This document shows positions 26,101-34,379 of a DNA stretch of 64,000 nt, piece by piece. How positions within the stretch are numbered: position 1 is the first letter of the stretch; the number at the start of each line of letters is the position of its first letter. Origin of the DNA: Taklimakanibacter sp049323275 (GTDB lineage Bacteria; Pseudomonadota; Alphaproteobacteria; Rhizobiales; Aestuariivirgaceae); assembly GCA_049323275.1 (NCBI GenBank), contig JBMOOM010000089.1, forward strand, positions 62,001 to 126,000, written 5' to 3'. The translations under genes were made by a program, and so were the position numbers. The notes beneath the pieces were generated by a model. It was not told the DNA's origin. It made no database searches and saw nothing but the letters and a program-made list of their open reading frames with translations.

Positions 26101-26413
26101 ATTTCACGATCTCGCTGTCGGTGAGGGCGAAGAAATCATTGAGGAGCCGCTGCACATCCTCCGGGTCGCGCTCATCCGAAAGCGCCGTGAAGCCGGACAG
26201 ATCGGCGAAAAGCACGGTCACCGGCCGCAATTCGCTGTCGGGCGGACGGGTCTCCGCCGGCGCCGAGAGCGCCGCCCCGCATTCACCGCAGAAGCGCGCG
26301 CCGGGCGGATTGGCGGCCCCGCAGGCGCGGCAGGCCGCCATCAGCGCCGCCCCGCAGGCAGTGCAGAAACGTTGGCCGGGCTTGGCGGGAGCGCCGCAGG
26401 CGGTGCAGTTCAT
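23192..26413 (-). CDS. zinc-ribbon / class III nucleotidyl cyclase / ATPase / TPR signalling protein
   Basis: A 1073-residue multidomain protein. Residues 1-46 carry two zinc ribbons (C3-C6-C17-C20 and C28-C31-C42-C45). Residues about 63-240 form a class III cyclase domain with both metal-binding Asp (D71 in FADLSGFT, D115 in GDCTMAVFG) and Lys111, so it may be active. A STAND/AAA-type ATPase follows, with Walker A RGDAGIGKS and a Walker B-like LLITIEDLHWIDEDG. The C-terminal part, from about residue 600, is a series of TPR-like helices. No membrane segment. The layout implies ligand- or partner-triggered cAMP/cGMP production; the signal is unknown. No target gene is adjacent. Confidence 0.9.
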   Translation of the reverse strand: MNCTACGAPAKPGQRFCTACGAALMAACRACGAANPPGARFCGECGAALSAPAETRPPDSELRPVTVLFADLSGFTALSDERDPEDVQRLLNDFFALTDSEIVKFGGTVDKHIGDCTMAVFGAPIAHGDDAERAVAAAIAISEGLAPLAQRYGAGHLDVHCGLAAGTVLAASTGSDVHRPYTITGSSVNLAARLCDLAKRGEILLSDDLASAVAHRYAVEEFGSHRLDGFAAAQPVFKLASWESRPETEPAPFVGRKAELRQVEAQLDLTAREKTGRIVYVRGDAGIGKSRLLDQAMLAARRRQCRCLSAAVLSFGAGSQSQLRRLITQALLGADSEDIAAFVGRAGLGERDETFLHDLLGTGLPARLARVLDTFDMAGRRAARAQTLTRIAGLATAGKPLLITIEDLHWIDEDGLDMLAALAKAAETHPITLLLTARPERDPLDAGFRARIAPTPLTTIDLAALPEKDAQNLAEQMLEGKSALVKDVLARAAGNPLFLVQLLHHKTGAGGEALPQSIQSLIVARLDRLNENDRRIVQTASVLGQRFGQDEIDHLMDGRNVPLRALVDAFLVRPGAQGFEFVHALVREATYGTLPKSRRQALHVKAAQWFKDGDRLLAASHLDQAQDPGAAAAYDAAAQGEWAIHHHEAAIALNARAVALASDGRFKAELLTRRGEMLLETGQVAPSLAVWPEALQLAGDERTLLCRANIGLAQSLRLADRFNEANAALDRAMAIAEEDRLLRELSRAYHLRGNLLFPQGRLAECLAAHQKALVFAREAGSIEAEARAFGGLGDGYYANGRMLSAYDAFTRCVALARKEGFGRIEAANLPMCAITALSKGEWREANDYNREALALAERAGARRAAMIAHHCSYFALFEADELDAARVHAAKADEIAIALGAKRFEAESKMFFAELALVDGKIDEARQFTDLAYRLCEETGLNYMGPIVLGLMAELSDDEAERARHIAKAREILAAGAPSHNHMYFNSHMMTSALKRRDWAAAETFTRALEAYAAKEPFPWAQFLIDRARILSRAGQGERSEEVRGELERVAELGRRLNFIRATKVLDDAIAAL

Positions 26414-26446
26414 AGGGTTCGTCTCGTGGTCGATCGGTCGCCGCCA

Positions 26447-27496
26447 TTATCGCCCGCCCGGGGCTTCGCATAAAGCGCTATCCGGCCAGCGCGCCGACTG
26501 CCGCAGGACGGCCTCATCGATATGGGCGAGGAAAGGCGTCGCCTTGAAGGTGGCGAGGATGAGCCTTTCATTATCGGCGCTGCCGAAGGGACGGAGGAGC
26601 CGGCCGACATCGCCCTTCCCCTCGTCGATATCGACGAAAAGCGGCGGCGTCGCGCAGGAGGCCGCGACGCCATCGAGGGCGAGACTGCGGATCGCGGCAT
26701 TGCCGCGCGTATGCCAGTGGACGGTCCGCGTCGCCAGATCATAGACGATGCTCCATTGGGTGCGTCCGCTCTGCGCCACGTCGGCGAGCGTCGCGAAGGC
26801 TTTCGCCACCGGATCATCCGCCGGATCGCGCCGGCTCTGCTGGGCCAGAGCGGCGCGGATGAAGCGCGCCAGCGAGCCGCTGCCCGTCGCCTGCGCCGTC
26901 CCGCTCGTCACTTCCCGCATGAAGTCGAGCGAGCGCTGATAGCTGTCATTGGCAAGGGCCGCCACCGGCAGGCCGTCGCCGCGGCGGATCTCCGCCTTGC
27001 CGTCCAGGAATTCGACCACGGCGGCATTTCCCTGCGCGTCCATGAGCTTGTAATGGAGCGGGATGCGGCTGTCGATGCGGACCCTGGCGGCGGCCGCCAG
27101 CGCCTCATCGACGGTGGCCGAGGTGTCGAGCACATATTGCATCCATTCGGCGACGCCGATGCCGGGGCGTTCATCGGGGGCCTCGTAGCGCGCCTCGTCG
27201 AGCCACATCTGGCTCGTCGCCAGGCCTGCCTCGTTCATGCCGCTCATCGGCGACTCGCGGCCGAACATGTTGAAGGTGATCGAGGCGTAACGCGCCCGCC
27301 AGCGCGCCGGCTGCCCTTCCGTCTCCGAAACCTTGGCGAGGCCCCTCTTGTTGATCAGCACGACCGCCTGACCGATCGGAAAATCGAAATTGTAAGCCAG
27401 GATGGGACGCGTCCGGTCGGTGAAGGCGATGGTGGTGCAGGCATCGGCGGCGGCCGGCAGCAACGCCAGAAGGAGGAGTAGCAGGAGACGCGGCAT
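26447..27496 (-). CDS. exported linear-amide C-N hydrolase (choloylglycine hydrolase family)
   Basis: A 349-residue Ntn hydrolase of the penicillin V acylase/bile-salt hydrolase family. The signal peptide (residues 1-19, MPRLLLLLLLALL to ADA) ends exactly before Cys20 in CTTIAFTD, so export would expose the catalytic N-terminal Cys. Other conserved parts are NFDFPIG, GMNEAGLATSQMWLDEA and ALANDSYQRSL. The substrate may be an acyl-amide such as a signalling lactone or bile-salt analogue; not decidable. AAAGGAGA precedes ATG 27496. 53 bp from the DMT exporter stop. Confidence 0.88.
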   Translation of the reverse strand: MPRLLLLLLLALLPAAADACTTIAFTDRTRPILAYNFDFPIGQAVVLINKRGLAKVSETEGQPARWRARYASITFNMFGRESPMSGMNEAGLATSQMWLDEARYEAPDERPGIGVAEWMQYVLDTSATVDEALAAAARVRIDSRIPLHYKLMDAQGNAAVVEFLDGKAEIRRGDGLPVAALANDSYQRSLDFMREVTSGTAQATGSGSLARFIRAALAQQSRRDPADDPVAKAFATLADVAQSGRTQWSIVYDLATRTVHWHTRGNAAIRSLALDGVAASCATPPLFVDIDEGKGDVGRLLRPFGSADNERLILATFKATPFLAHIDEAVLRQSARWPDSALCEAPGGR

Positions 27497-27549
27497 CGGT
27501 ATTCTCCTTTGCCGGGAGACTACCATGCCGCGCCGCAGCCTTGCGTGAC

Positions 27550-28440
27550 CTACTTTGCGATATTGACGATGACCACGCCGGCGAGCGCCATCAGGCCGCC
27601 GAGGATCGCCATCAGCCCCGGCACCTCGCCCAGCCACAGGAAGCCGAGCAAGGTCGAGATCGGCGGCACGCTGTAGAGGAAGTTGGAGGCGCGGCTCGCC
27701 GGGAACTTCGACAGCATGATGGAATAGGTCGCGTAGGCGATCATGCTGGGGCCGACGCCCAGATAGATCACCGAGAAGAATCCCTCGGTGGTGGCCTGCG
27801 GAACCTGCGCCAGGGCGGACGGCAGCGCGGGCGCCAGGATGAGCGTGCCGATGACGATGTTCCAGGCGGCGACGGTGACCGGCTTGTGCTTCTTGAACAG
27901 CGGCTTCTGGGCGATGGTGGTGACGGTGTTGCACAAGGCCGCGCCGAACACGAAGAGCGCGCCCATATTGAGCGACAGCCCGTCGCCCTCCCCGAAGGCG
28001 ATGAGGCCGATGCCGGCGAAGGAGATGGCGGTGCCGAGCCAGGCCCATCGGCCGAAGGTCTCGTTGAGCAGCAGCATCGCGAAAATGGCGGTGATGATCG
28101 GATTGACGTTGATGATGAAGCTCGCCGGACCGGCCGCCACCGTCTGCTCGCCGACATTGAGCAGCACCGTATAGAGCGCCACGAAGAACACCCCACCGGT
28201 GAGGATGCGCCAGATCTCCCCGCCCCGCGGCCAGCCCGGCCGGGTGATCAGCAGATAGAGGGCGGCCGGCACGCCCGCTATGGCGAAGCGCAGGGCCCCG
28301 AGCTCGATCGGCCCGAAGCTTTCGAGCCCGGCCCGGATGGCCGGAAAGGCCGAGGCCCAGATCAGGATGGTGATGACGACGGAACCGATGGCGGTGGCGT
28401 TGCGGGTGACCGGAGCGGTCGATGTGGCGGCGTTGGACAT
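27550..28440 (-). CDS. EamA/DMT-family exporter
   Basis: A 296-residue inner-membrane protein with ten hydrophobic segments in two EamA halves. Conserved signs are ILIWASAFPAIRAGLESFGP at the start and SFIINVNPIITAIFAMLLLNETF closing the first half. Likely exports a metabolite or amino acid. ATG 28440 starts the family sequence; upstream frame overlaps the regulator start region. The LysR gene is divergent 64 bp away and probably controls it. Confidence 0.88.
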   Translation of the reverse strand: MSNAATSTAPVTRNATAIGSVVITILIWASAFPAIRAGLESFGPIELGALRFAIAGVPAALYLLITRPGWPRGGEIWRILTGGVFFVALYTVLLNVGEQTVAAGPASFIINVNPIITAIFAMLLLNETFGRWAWLGTAISFAGIGLIAFGEGDGLSLNMGALFVFGAALCNTVTTIAQKPLFKKHKPVTVAAWNIVIGTLILAPALPSALAQVPQATTEGFFSVIYLGVGPSMIAYATYSIMLSKFPASRASNFLYSVPPISTLLGFLWLGEVPGLMAILGGLMALAGVVIVNIAK

Positions 28441-28504
28441 GGGTTCCGATGTCGGGCCAAACGAGCTCCTTGACAAACGAAACAATCGAGCATGAGCTGT
28501 GAGC

Positions 28505-29434
28505 ATGGATCACAGCTCAACTTTACCCTTGCCGCCGCTCGACACGCTGCGCGCTTTCGACAGCGCGGCCCGCACCGGGAGCTTCTCGGCCACCGCCGAG
28601 GCCCTGAACCTCACCCACGGCGCGGTCAGCCGCCAGATCGCCAGGCTCGAGCACTGGTTCGGCCACCGGCTGTTCGACCGTCAGGCCCGCGGCGTCGCGC
28701 TGACGCCTGAGGGCCAGCGCCTGTTCCTGCGCACCTCGGAAGCCCTGTCGATCATCGCCGACGGGTCCGACCGGTGGATCGAGGCGCGCGGCACCGCCGT
28801 GGTGCGCCTCACCTCGATCCCCTCGATCAGCGGGCTCTGGCTCATGCAGCGGCTGGCCGGCTTCGAGGGCGGCGACCCGGCCCTGCGTATCGAGCTCACC
28901 GTGGAACATCGTCATGCCGATCTCGAGGCGGAAGGCGGCGACCTGGCGATCCGCTGCGGCCGCGGCCGGGTGCCCAACCGCATCTCGGCCCAGCTTTTCG
29001 AGGAGATGTGCTATCCGATCGCTTCACCGGCTTTAGCCCAAAGCATCGGCTCAGGGGCGCCCGAGCGCCTGCTCGATTTTCCGCTGATCCATGATTCCGA
29101 TGCGTCGGCCTGGCGCGCCTGGTTCGGCGGCCAGAACATCGACTACAAGCCACGCCCGCAGGATCGCCGCTTCGAGGACTACAATCTGGTGTTGGACGCC
29201 GCCGCCCATGGCCTCGGCATTGCCCTGGCGCGGCCGCCGCTGACCGAGGGCTCGCATCATCAGCGCCGTACCGTCCAGGTGGACTCCCATAGGGTCAAGA
29301 GCCCGGTCTCCTACTGGCTCGACCGGCCGATGCGCAAGCCGCGGCCCGCCGCCACGATCCTCGCAACACGGATCATGGCAGCGGCCGGAGTTTCGGAAGC
29401 CGACATAGAAAACTTCGTAACTTCAAATAATTAA
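28505..29434 (+). CDS. LysR-family transcriptional regulator (GcvA-like)
   Basis: A 309-residue DNA-binding regulator. The winged helix-turn-helix lies at about residues 11-70 (LPPLDTLRAFDSAARTGSFS, then LTHGAVSRQIARLE), followed by a LysR substrate-binding domain with ADLEAEGGDLAIRCGRG and GLGIALARPPL. The PLDTLRAF/LTHGAVS pattern matches the GcvA subgroup. ATG 28505 is used; a GTG two codons earlier is possible. Divergent from the EamA exporter, its probable target. Confidence 0.9.
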   Translation: MDHSSTLPLPPLDTLRAFDSAARTGSFSATAEALNLTHGAVSRQIARLEHWFGHRLFDRQARGVALTPEGQRLFLRTSEALSIIADGSDRWIEARGTAVVRLTSIPSISGLWLMQRLAGFEGGDPALRIELTVEHRHADLEAEGGDLAIRCGRGRVPNRISAQLFEEMCYPIASPALAQSIGSGAPERLLDFPLIHDSDASAWRAWFGGQNIDYKPRPQDRRFEDYNLVLDAAAHGLGIALARPPLTEGSHHQRRTVQVDSHRVKSPVSYWLDRPMRKPRPAATILATRIMAAAGVSEADIENFVTSNN

Positions 29435-29456
29435 GGCACGAAGCTTAGACTCGTGT

Positions 29457-31421
29457 TCAGGCGGTGCGCTCGCGCTTGATGTCAGGTGGCGTCGCTTCTT
29501 CAACCAGCATCTTAACCACCTCCTCCAGCTTCAGCGACTGCTGAGCCTGCGAGCCGAGGCGGCGGACATTGAGCGTGCCCTCTTCCATCTCGCGCTTGCC
29601 GGCGACGAGGATGACCGGGATCTTGGCCACCGAGTGCTCGCGGACCTTGTAGTTGATCTTCTCGTTGCGCAGATCCGTCTCGACCCGGAGCCCCGCCCGG
29701 GCGAGTTCCTGGCGCACCTTCTCGGCATAGCCATCGGCATCCGAGACGATGGTGGTGACCACCGCCTGGATGGGCGCCAGCCAGAGCGGGAAATGCCCGG
29801 CGAAGTTCTCGATCAGGATGCCGGTGAAGCGCTCCATCGAGCCGCAGATGGCCCGATGCACCATGACCGGCATCTTCTTTTGCCCGTCGGCGTCGACATA
29901 AAAAGCGCCGAAACGCTCCGGCAGGTTGAAGTCGACCTGGGTGGTTCCGCACTGCCATTCGCGCCCGATCGCATCGCGGAGCGTATATTCGAACTTGGGA
30001 CCATAGAAGGTGCCCTCGCCCGGATTGACGCCGGTCTTGATGCGACCGCCCGAGTCCGTCGATATCCGCTCGAGGAGCCGGCTCAGGACGTCCTCGGCAT
30101 GGTCCCACATGGCATCTGTCCCGACCCGCTTCTCCGGCCGCGTCGCCAGCTTGACCACGAATTCGGTGAAGCCGAAATCGGCATAGACCGACAGGATGAG
30201 GTCGTTGATCTTCAGGCACTCCTCGGCGAGCTGCTCCTCGGTGCAGAAGACATGCGCATCGTCCTGGGTGAAGCCGCGGACGCGCATCAGCCCGTGCAGA
30301 GCGCCGGACGGCTCATAGCGATGCACGGCGCCAAATTCCGCAAGTCTTATAGGGAGATCGCGGTAGGACTTGAGACCATGTTTGAAGATCTGGATGTGCC
30401 CAGGGCAGTTCATCGGCTTGAGCGCGAAGACCCGCTGGTCCTCGGTTTCATCGCCCGCCGTCTGCACCTTGAACATGTTCTCGCGGTACCAGCCCCAGTG
30501 GCCGGACGTCTCCCACAGGACCTTGTCGAGCACCTGGGGCGCATTGACCTCCTGGTAGTCGGCCCTGAGACGCCGGCGCATATAGGCGATGAGCGCCTGG
30601 AACAGCGTCCAGCCCTTGGGATGCCAGAACACCACGCCCGGCCCCTCCTCCTGGAAATGGAACAGGTCCATTTCCCGCCCGAGACGGCGGTGGTCGCGCT
30701 TCTCGGCCTCCTCCAGCGCCGTCAGATAGGCCTGAAGGTCCTTGTCATTGGCCCAGGCGGTTCCGTAAATGCGGGTCAGCATCGGATTCTTGGCATCGCC
30801 GCGCCAATAGGCGCCCGCCACCTTCATGAGCTTGAAGGCGCCGCCGATCTTGCCGGTCGAGGTCATATGCGGGCCGCGGCAGAGATCTATCCAGCCGCCC
30901 TGGTCGTAGAATTTGATGTCCTGGCCTTCCGGAATGGCATCGACCAGCTCGACCTTGAACAGCTCACCCCTTGACTTAAAAAATTCCTTCGCCGCTTCAC
31001 GTGAAACGATTCGTTTACTAAATGGCTTGTCGCGGGCGATGATCTCCCGCATTTTCTTCTCGATCACGGGAAAGTCTTCCGGGGTGAACGGCTCATTGCG
31101 GAAAAAATCATAAAAGAAGCCGTTTTCGATCACCGGACCGATCGTCACCTGGGTGCCGGGATAGAGCTCCTGGACCGCTTCCGCCAGCACATGGGCGGTG
31201 TCGTGGCGGATCAGCTCGAGGGCCTCGGCGTCGTCCCGGGTAATGATTCGCACCTTGGCGTCCCCGGTGATCGGGTCGGCGAGGTCGACCAGCACACCGT
31301 CCTTCATCAGGGCGACGGCTTTCTTCTCGAGGGATTTGGAGATGGAGGCGGCGAGCTCGGCGCCGGAAAGTCCCGCTTCGACCTGGCGCACGGCGCCATC
31401 GGGAAATGTCAAATTAATCAT
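29457..31421 (-). CDS. thrS: threonyl-tRNA synthetase
   Basis: Class II synthetase charging tRNA-Thr (654 residues, full length). Order: TGS domain (INLTFPDGAVRQVEAG), editing domain with RHDTAHVLAEAVQELYPG, catalytic core with motif 2-like RVRGFTQDDAHVFC and the zinc-site block MNCPGHIQIFKHGLKSYRDL, motif 3 near GSMERFTGILIENF, and the C-terminal anticodon-binding domain (VETDLRNEKINYKVREHS). GCAGGAG precedes ATG 31421. No operator-like thrS leader could be identified in the 213 bp upstream. Confidence 0.98.
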   Translation of the reverse strand: MINLTFPDGAVRQVEAGLSGAELAASISKSLEKKAVALMKDGVLVDLADPITGDAKVRIITRDDAEALELIRHDTAHVLAEAVQELYPGTQVTIGPVIENGFFYDFFRNEPFTPEDFPVIEKKMREIIARDKPFSKRIVSREAAKEFFKSRGELFKVELVDAIPEGQDIKFYDQGGWIDLCRGPHMTSTGKIGGAFKLMKVAGAYWRGDAKNPMLTRIYGTAWANDKDLQAYLTALEEAEKRDHRRLGREMDLFHFQEEGPGVVFWHPKGWTLFQALIAYMRRRLRADYQEVNAPQVLDKVLWETSGHWGWYRENMFKVQTAGDETEDQRVFALKPMNCPGHIQIFKHGLKSYRDLPIRLAEFGAVHRYEPSGALHGLMRVRGFTQDDAHVFCTEEQLAEECLKINDLILSVYADFGFTEFVVKLATRPEKRVGTDAMWDHAEDVLSRLLERISTDSGGRIKTGVNPGEGTFYGPKFEYTLRDAIGREWQCGTTQVDFNLPERFGAFYVDADGQKKMPVMVHRAICGSMERFTGILIENFAGHFPLWLAPIQAVVTTIVSDADGYAEKVRQELARAGLRVETDLRNEKINYKVREHSVAKIPVILVAGKREMEEGTLNVRRLGSQAQQSLKLEEVVKMLVEEATPPDIKRERTA

Positions 31422-31634
31422 GGTCTTCTCCTGCTCACTCCTGCACACGCAGCAGGTAAGCTTCAATGTTGCGACGGGCCGCTTATGGCAGCGCTTCCCG
31501 CGAGCGTCAATCGGGCCAAACGCCGTGCACGGACGATCAGCGCCCGGAACAAACCACTTCGATAACCAGACGTTAACCTTAACAAGTCATGTTTCCTGAC
31601 TGAACTGCAGCGCAACTCAGTGGGGAAACTAACC

Positions 31635-32345
31635 ATGACCAAATTTCTTCTTCGCCTCTCTCTCTGCACCGCCGCCTTGGCCGCGGTGACCACCACCGTC
31701 GCCCATGCCGCCGACTACGAGCCGCCGCCGCCGGAAATGCGCGGCTCCTGGACCGGCCCCTATGTCGGCGCCTTCGTGATGGGCGTCGGCGTCGAAAGCC
31801 GCTACGACGCGGAATGTAACGATCCCGATGACTGCCTTATCGACCCCGAGATGAGCGGCTTCACCTGGGGCGGCGGTCTGCTGGCCGGCTTCAACTACGA
31901 TCTCGGCAACGGCTTCCTGCTCGGCGTCGAAGGCGACTATGGCTGGGCCGGCAAGGTCGACAATGACGATCCGGGCGAAGCGACCGAGATGAAGATTAAG
32001 GACATCGCCACGCTGCGCGCCCGCGCCGGCTACATCTTCAACGACGACACTCTCTTTTACGCCACCGGTGGCGCGGCCTGGATCAAGACCACCTTCGGCG
32101 GCGAAGTCGGCGCCATTCCCGATCGTGAGTTCATCGACGACACCCAGTGGGTCAGCGGCTGGACCGTCGGCGGCGGCATCGAGCATGCCTTCTCCGAGAG
32201 CGTGCATGCCCGCCTCGAATATCTCTATCTCGATATGCAGGACCAGGAATACGATCTCGATGTCGGCACGGTCGATCTCGAATTTGACGGCGGCGTCCAC
32301 CTGATCCGCGCCGGCCTGACCTTCAATTTCGGCAACTACTTCTGA
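31635..32345 (+). CDS. outer-membrane beta-barrel protein (Omp25/porin-like)
   Basis: A 236-residue protein with a signal peptide (MTKFLLRLSLCTAALAAV ... AHA, cleaved before ADYEPPPPEM) and an eight-stranded barrel pattern: WTGPYVGAFVMG, GFLLGVEGDYGWAG, LRARAGYIFNDDTLFYATGG, HARLEYLYLDM and a terminal aromatic (FNFGNYF), needed for BAM-dependent insertion. Similar to the Omp25/Omp31 surface proteins of Rhizobiales. Two TTAAC half-elements lie at 31573-31583 upstream, similar to CtrA half-sites but not correctly spaced. Confidence 0.9.
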   Translation: MTKFLLRLSLCTAALAAVTTTVAHAADYEPPPPEMRGSWTGPYVGAFVMGVGVESRYDAECNDPDDCLIDPEMSGFTWGGGLLAGFNYDLGNGFLLGVEGDYGWAGKVDNDDPGEATEMKIKDIATLRARAGYIFNDDTLFYATGGAAWIKTTFGGEVGAIPDREFIDDTQWVSGWTVGGGIEHAFSESVHARLEYLYLDMQDQEYDLDVGTVDLEFDGGVHLIRAGLTFNFGNYF

Positions 32346-32392
32346 TCAAAGTTTGAGTGCCTCTGGTTAGTTGCTTAAGCTGCCTGCAGTCA

Positions 32393-32423
32393 GAAGGCGC
32401 TGGAGTCCCCCTCCGGCGCCTTC
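32393..32423. terminator. hairpin between the convergent omp and yidD genes
   Basis: GAAGGCGC (32393-32400) pairs with GCGCCTTC (32416-32423), with an inner GGAG/CTCC pairing. It starts 47 bp after the omp stop and its right arm touches the yidD stop. No T-run follows on either strand, so termination is likely but not certain. Confidence 0.5.
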
Positions 32424-32736
32424 ACTGCTTGTGGCGCCAGGCCACATGCTTCCAGGCACGCCAGTCGCGTGGAAACTCCTCGGGCACCGGATCGAAGCCG
32501 TCACCACCCCAGGGATGGCAGCGCGATACGCGTGACAATCCCAGCCAGAAGCCGGCCCAGGCGCCGTGGCGCCGGATGGCGTCCATCGCATAGTCCGAAC
32601 AGGTCGGCAGGTAGCGGCAGCGCCGCCCGAGCACCAGCGAGATGCTGAGCTGATAGGCGCGGATCAGGCCGAGCAGGAGCAAGCCAACCGGCGTCGCCGC
32701 CTGTCGTTTTTCCGCCGCATCGCGCCGCTCGCACAT
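32422..32736 (-). CDS. yidD: membrane protein insertion efficiency factor YidD
   Basis: A 104-residue small protein that assists YidC in inserting inner-membrane proteins. Diagnostic sequence: LIRAYQLSISLVLG, CRYLPTCSDYAMDAIRRHG (conserved Cys pair), and SRCHPWGGDGFDPVP. An N-terminal amphipathic helix binds the membrane. Usually near rnpA-yidC; here it is separate, as often in Rhizobiales. Divergent from betC. Confidence 0.94.
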   Translation of the reverse strand: MCERRDAAEKRQAATPVGLLLLGLIRAYQLSISLVLGRRCRYLPTCSDYAMDAIRRHGAWAGFWLGLSRVSRCHPWGGDGFDPVPEEFPRDWRAWKHVAWRHKQ

Positions 32737-32789
32737 TCTGTCTCGTCCACCAGCCGGTTAAAGTCGCTTCGTCCGTCACGGAGATAGGC

Positions 32790-34340
32790 ATGTCCGCCGC
32801 CAAGCCCAATATTCTTTTCATCATGGCCGATCAATTGGGCGCGCGCAGCCTCAAGGCCTATGGCCATCCGCTGGTGAAGACGCCGCATCTCGACCGTCTC
32901 GCCCGCGAGGGCGTCGTGTTCGAGAACGCCTATACGCCGAGCCCGCTCTGCGCCCCCGCCCGCGCCACGGTGATGAACGGCCTCCTGCCGTCGCGCAGCG
33001 GCGTCTATGACAATGCCGCCGAGTTCCCCTCCGCCATTCCAACCTTCGCGCATTATCTGAGGATCGCCGGCTATCGTACCTGCCTGTCGGGAAAAATGCA
33101 CTTCGTCGGCCCCGATCAGCTGCATGGCCTGGAGGAGCGCCTCACCACCGATATCTACCCGGCGGATTTCGGCTGGACGCCGGACTGGCGCCTGCGGCAG
33201 GAGCGCATCGACTGGTGGTATCACAACATGACCTCGGTGCTGCAGCCGGGCATCGCCGAGATCACCAACCAGCTCGAATTCGACGACGAGACCGCCTTCC
33301 TCGCGATCCGCAAGATCTATGACTATGCGCGCTACGAGCCGGAGACGCCCTTCTGCCTCATGGCGTCCTTTACCCATCCGCATGATCCCTATGCGGCGCG
33401 GGCGAAGTTCTGGAACCTCTATCGCGACGAGGACATCGACCTTCCGGCGACTCGGGCGATTGCAAAGGACAAGCTCGATCCGCACAGCCGGCGCCTCTAC
33501 GAGATGTCGGCGATGGACGATTATAAAGTGGCGGAAGCGGACATCCGCGCCGCCCGACACGGCTATTACGCCAACATCTCCTATGTCGACGATCTGATCG
33601 GCCAGTTGATCGCCGCGCTCGAAGCGACGGGCAAGCTCGACGATACGGTCATCATGTTCACATCAGACCATGGCGATTTCCTCGGCGAGCGCGGCCTCTG
33701 GTATAAGATGTCCTTTCTGGAGCCCTCGGCGCATGTGCCCTTCATCGTCTGGTCGCCGAAGCGCTTCGCGCCGCGCCGCGTGCACGAGCCGGTCACCCTC
33801 TGTGACATTCTGCCGACCTTCGCCGATCTCGCGGGGAGCGGGCAATCGAAACTCGCGCGCAAGGTGGATGGCAAGAGCCTCTATCCCCTGCTCTCCGGCG
33901 CTCCGGAGAATCCCGATGCCACGGCCTGGGGCGAATATCTGGCAGAGGGCGCCATCGCGCCGCTTTACATGCTGAGACGGGCCAAGTGGAAGTTCATCCA
34001 CACGCCCGCCGATCCTGACCAGCTCTTCGACATCGGCAGCGATCCCGACGAACGCACCAATCTTGCCGACGATCCGCGCTATCGGGAACTGGCCCAGGCA
34101 TTCCGCCGCGAGGTCGAGCAGGCTTTCGACATTCCGCGCATCACCCTCGAGGTGCTGACCAGCCAGCAATCCCGCCTCATGATGTTCGAGGCCTTGCGCC
34201 GCGGCGCCCATTTCCCGTGGGATTTCCAGCCGCTGCGCCAGGCTTCCGAGCAATATACGCGCAACCACATGTCGGTGACCGACCGCGACCTCAAGAGCCG
34301 CTATCCGGCGGCGCCCGATATCGCGGACAAGCGGAGCTGA
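32790..34340 (+). CDS. betC: choline-sulfatase
   Basis: A 516-residue sulfatase that releases choline from choline-O-sulfate, feeding glycine-betaine synthesis. Seen: KPNILFIMADQLGARSLKAY (metal-binding Asp), the sulfatase motif PLCAPARATVMNG whose Cys becomes formylglycine, GKMHFVGPDQLHG, and TSDHGDFLGERGLW. The C-terminus (WDFQPLRQASEQYTRNHM) fits the choline-sulfatase-specific domain and separates it from arylsulfatases. No betA/betB/betI neighbours. ATG 32790 is preceded by GGAGA. Confidence 0.92.
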   Translation: MSAAKPNILFIMADQLGARSLKAYGHPLVKTPHLDRLAREGVVFENAYTPSPLCAPARATVMNGLLPSRSGVYDNAAEFPSAIPTFAHYLRIAGYRTCLSGKMHFVGPDQLHGLEERLTTDIYPADFGWTPDWRLRQERIDWWYHNMTSVLQPGIAEITNQLEFDDETAFLAIRKIYDYARYEPETPFCLMASFTHPHDPYAARAKFWNLYRDEDIDLPATRAIAKDKLDPHSRRLYEMSAMDDYKVAEADIRAARHGYYANISYVDDLIGQLIAALEATGKLDDTVIMFTSDHGDFLGERGLWYKMSFLEPSAHVPFIVWSPKRFAPRRVHEPVTLCDILPTFADLAGSGQSKLARKVDGKSLYPLLSGAPENPDATAWGEYLAEGAIAPLYMLRRAKWKFIHTPADPDQLFDIGSDPDERTNLADDPRYRELAQAFRREVEQAFDIPRITLEVLTSQQSRLMMFEALRRGAHFPWDFQPLRQASEQYTRNHMSVTDRDLKSRYPAAPDIADKRS

Positions 34341-34379
34341 TCGAGACGCCGCGTGCAAGCAGCGACCGGCGGGCGGACT

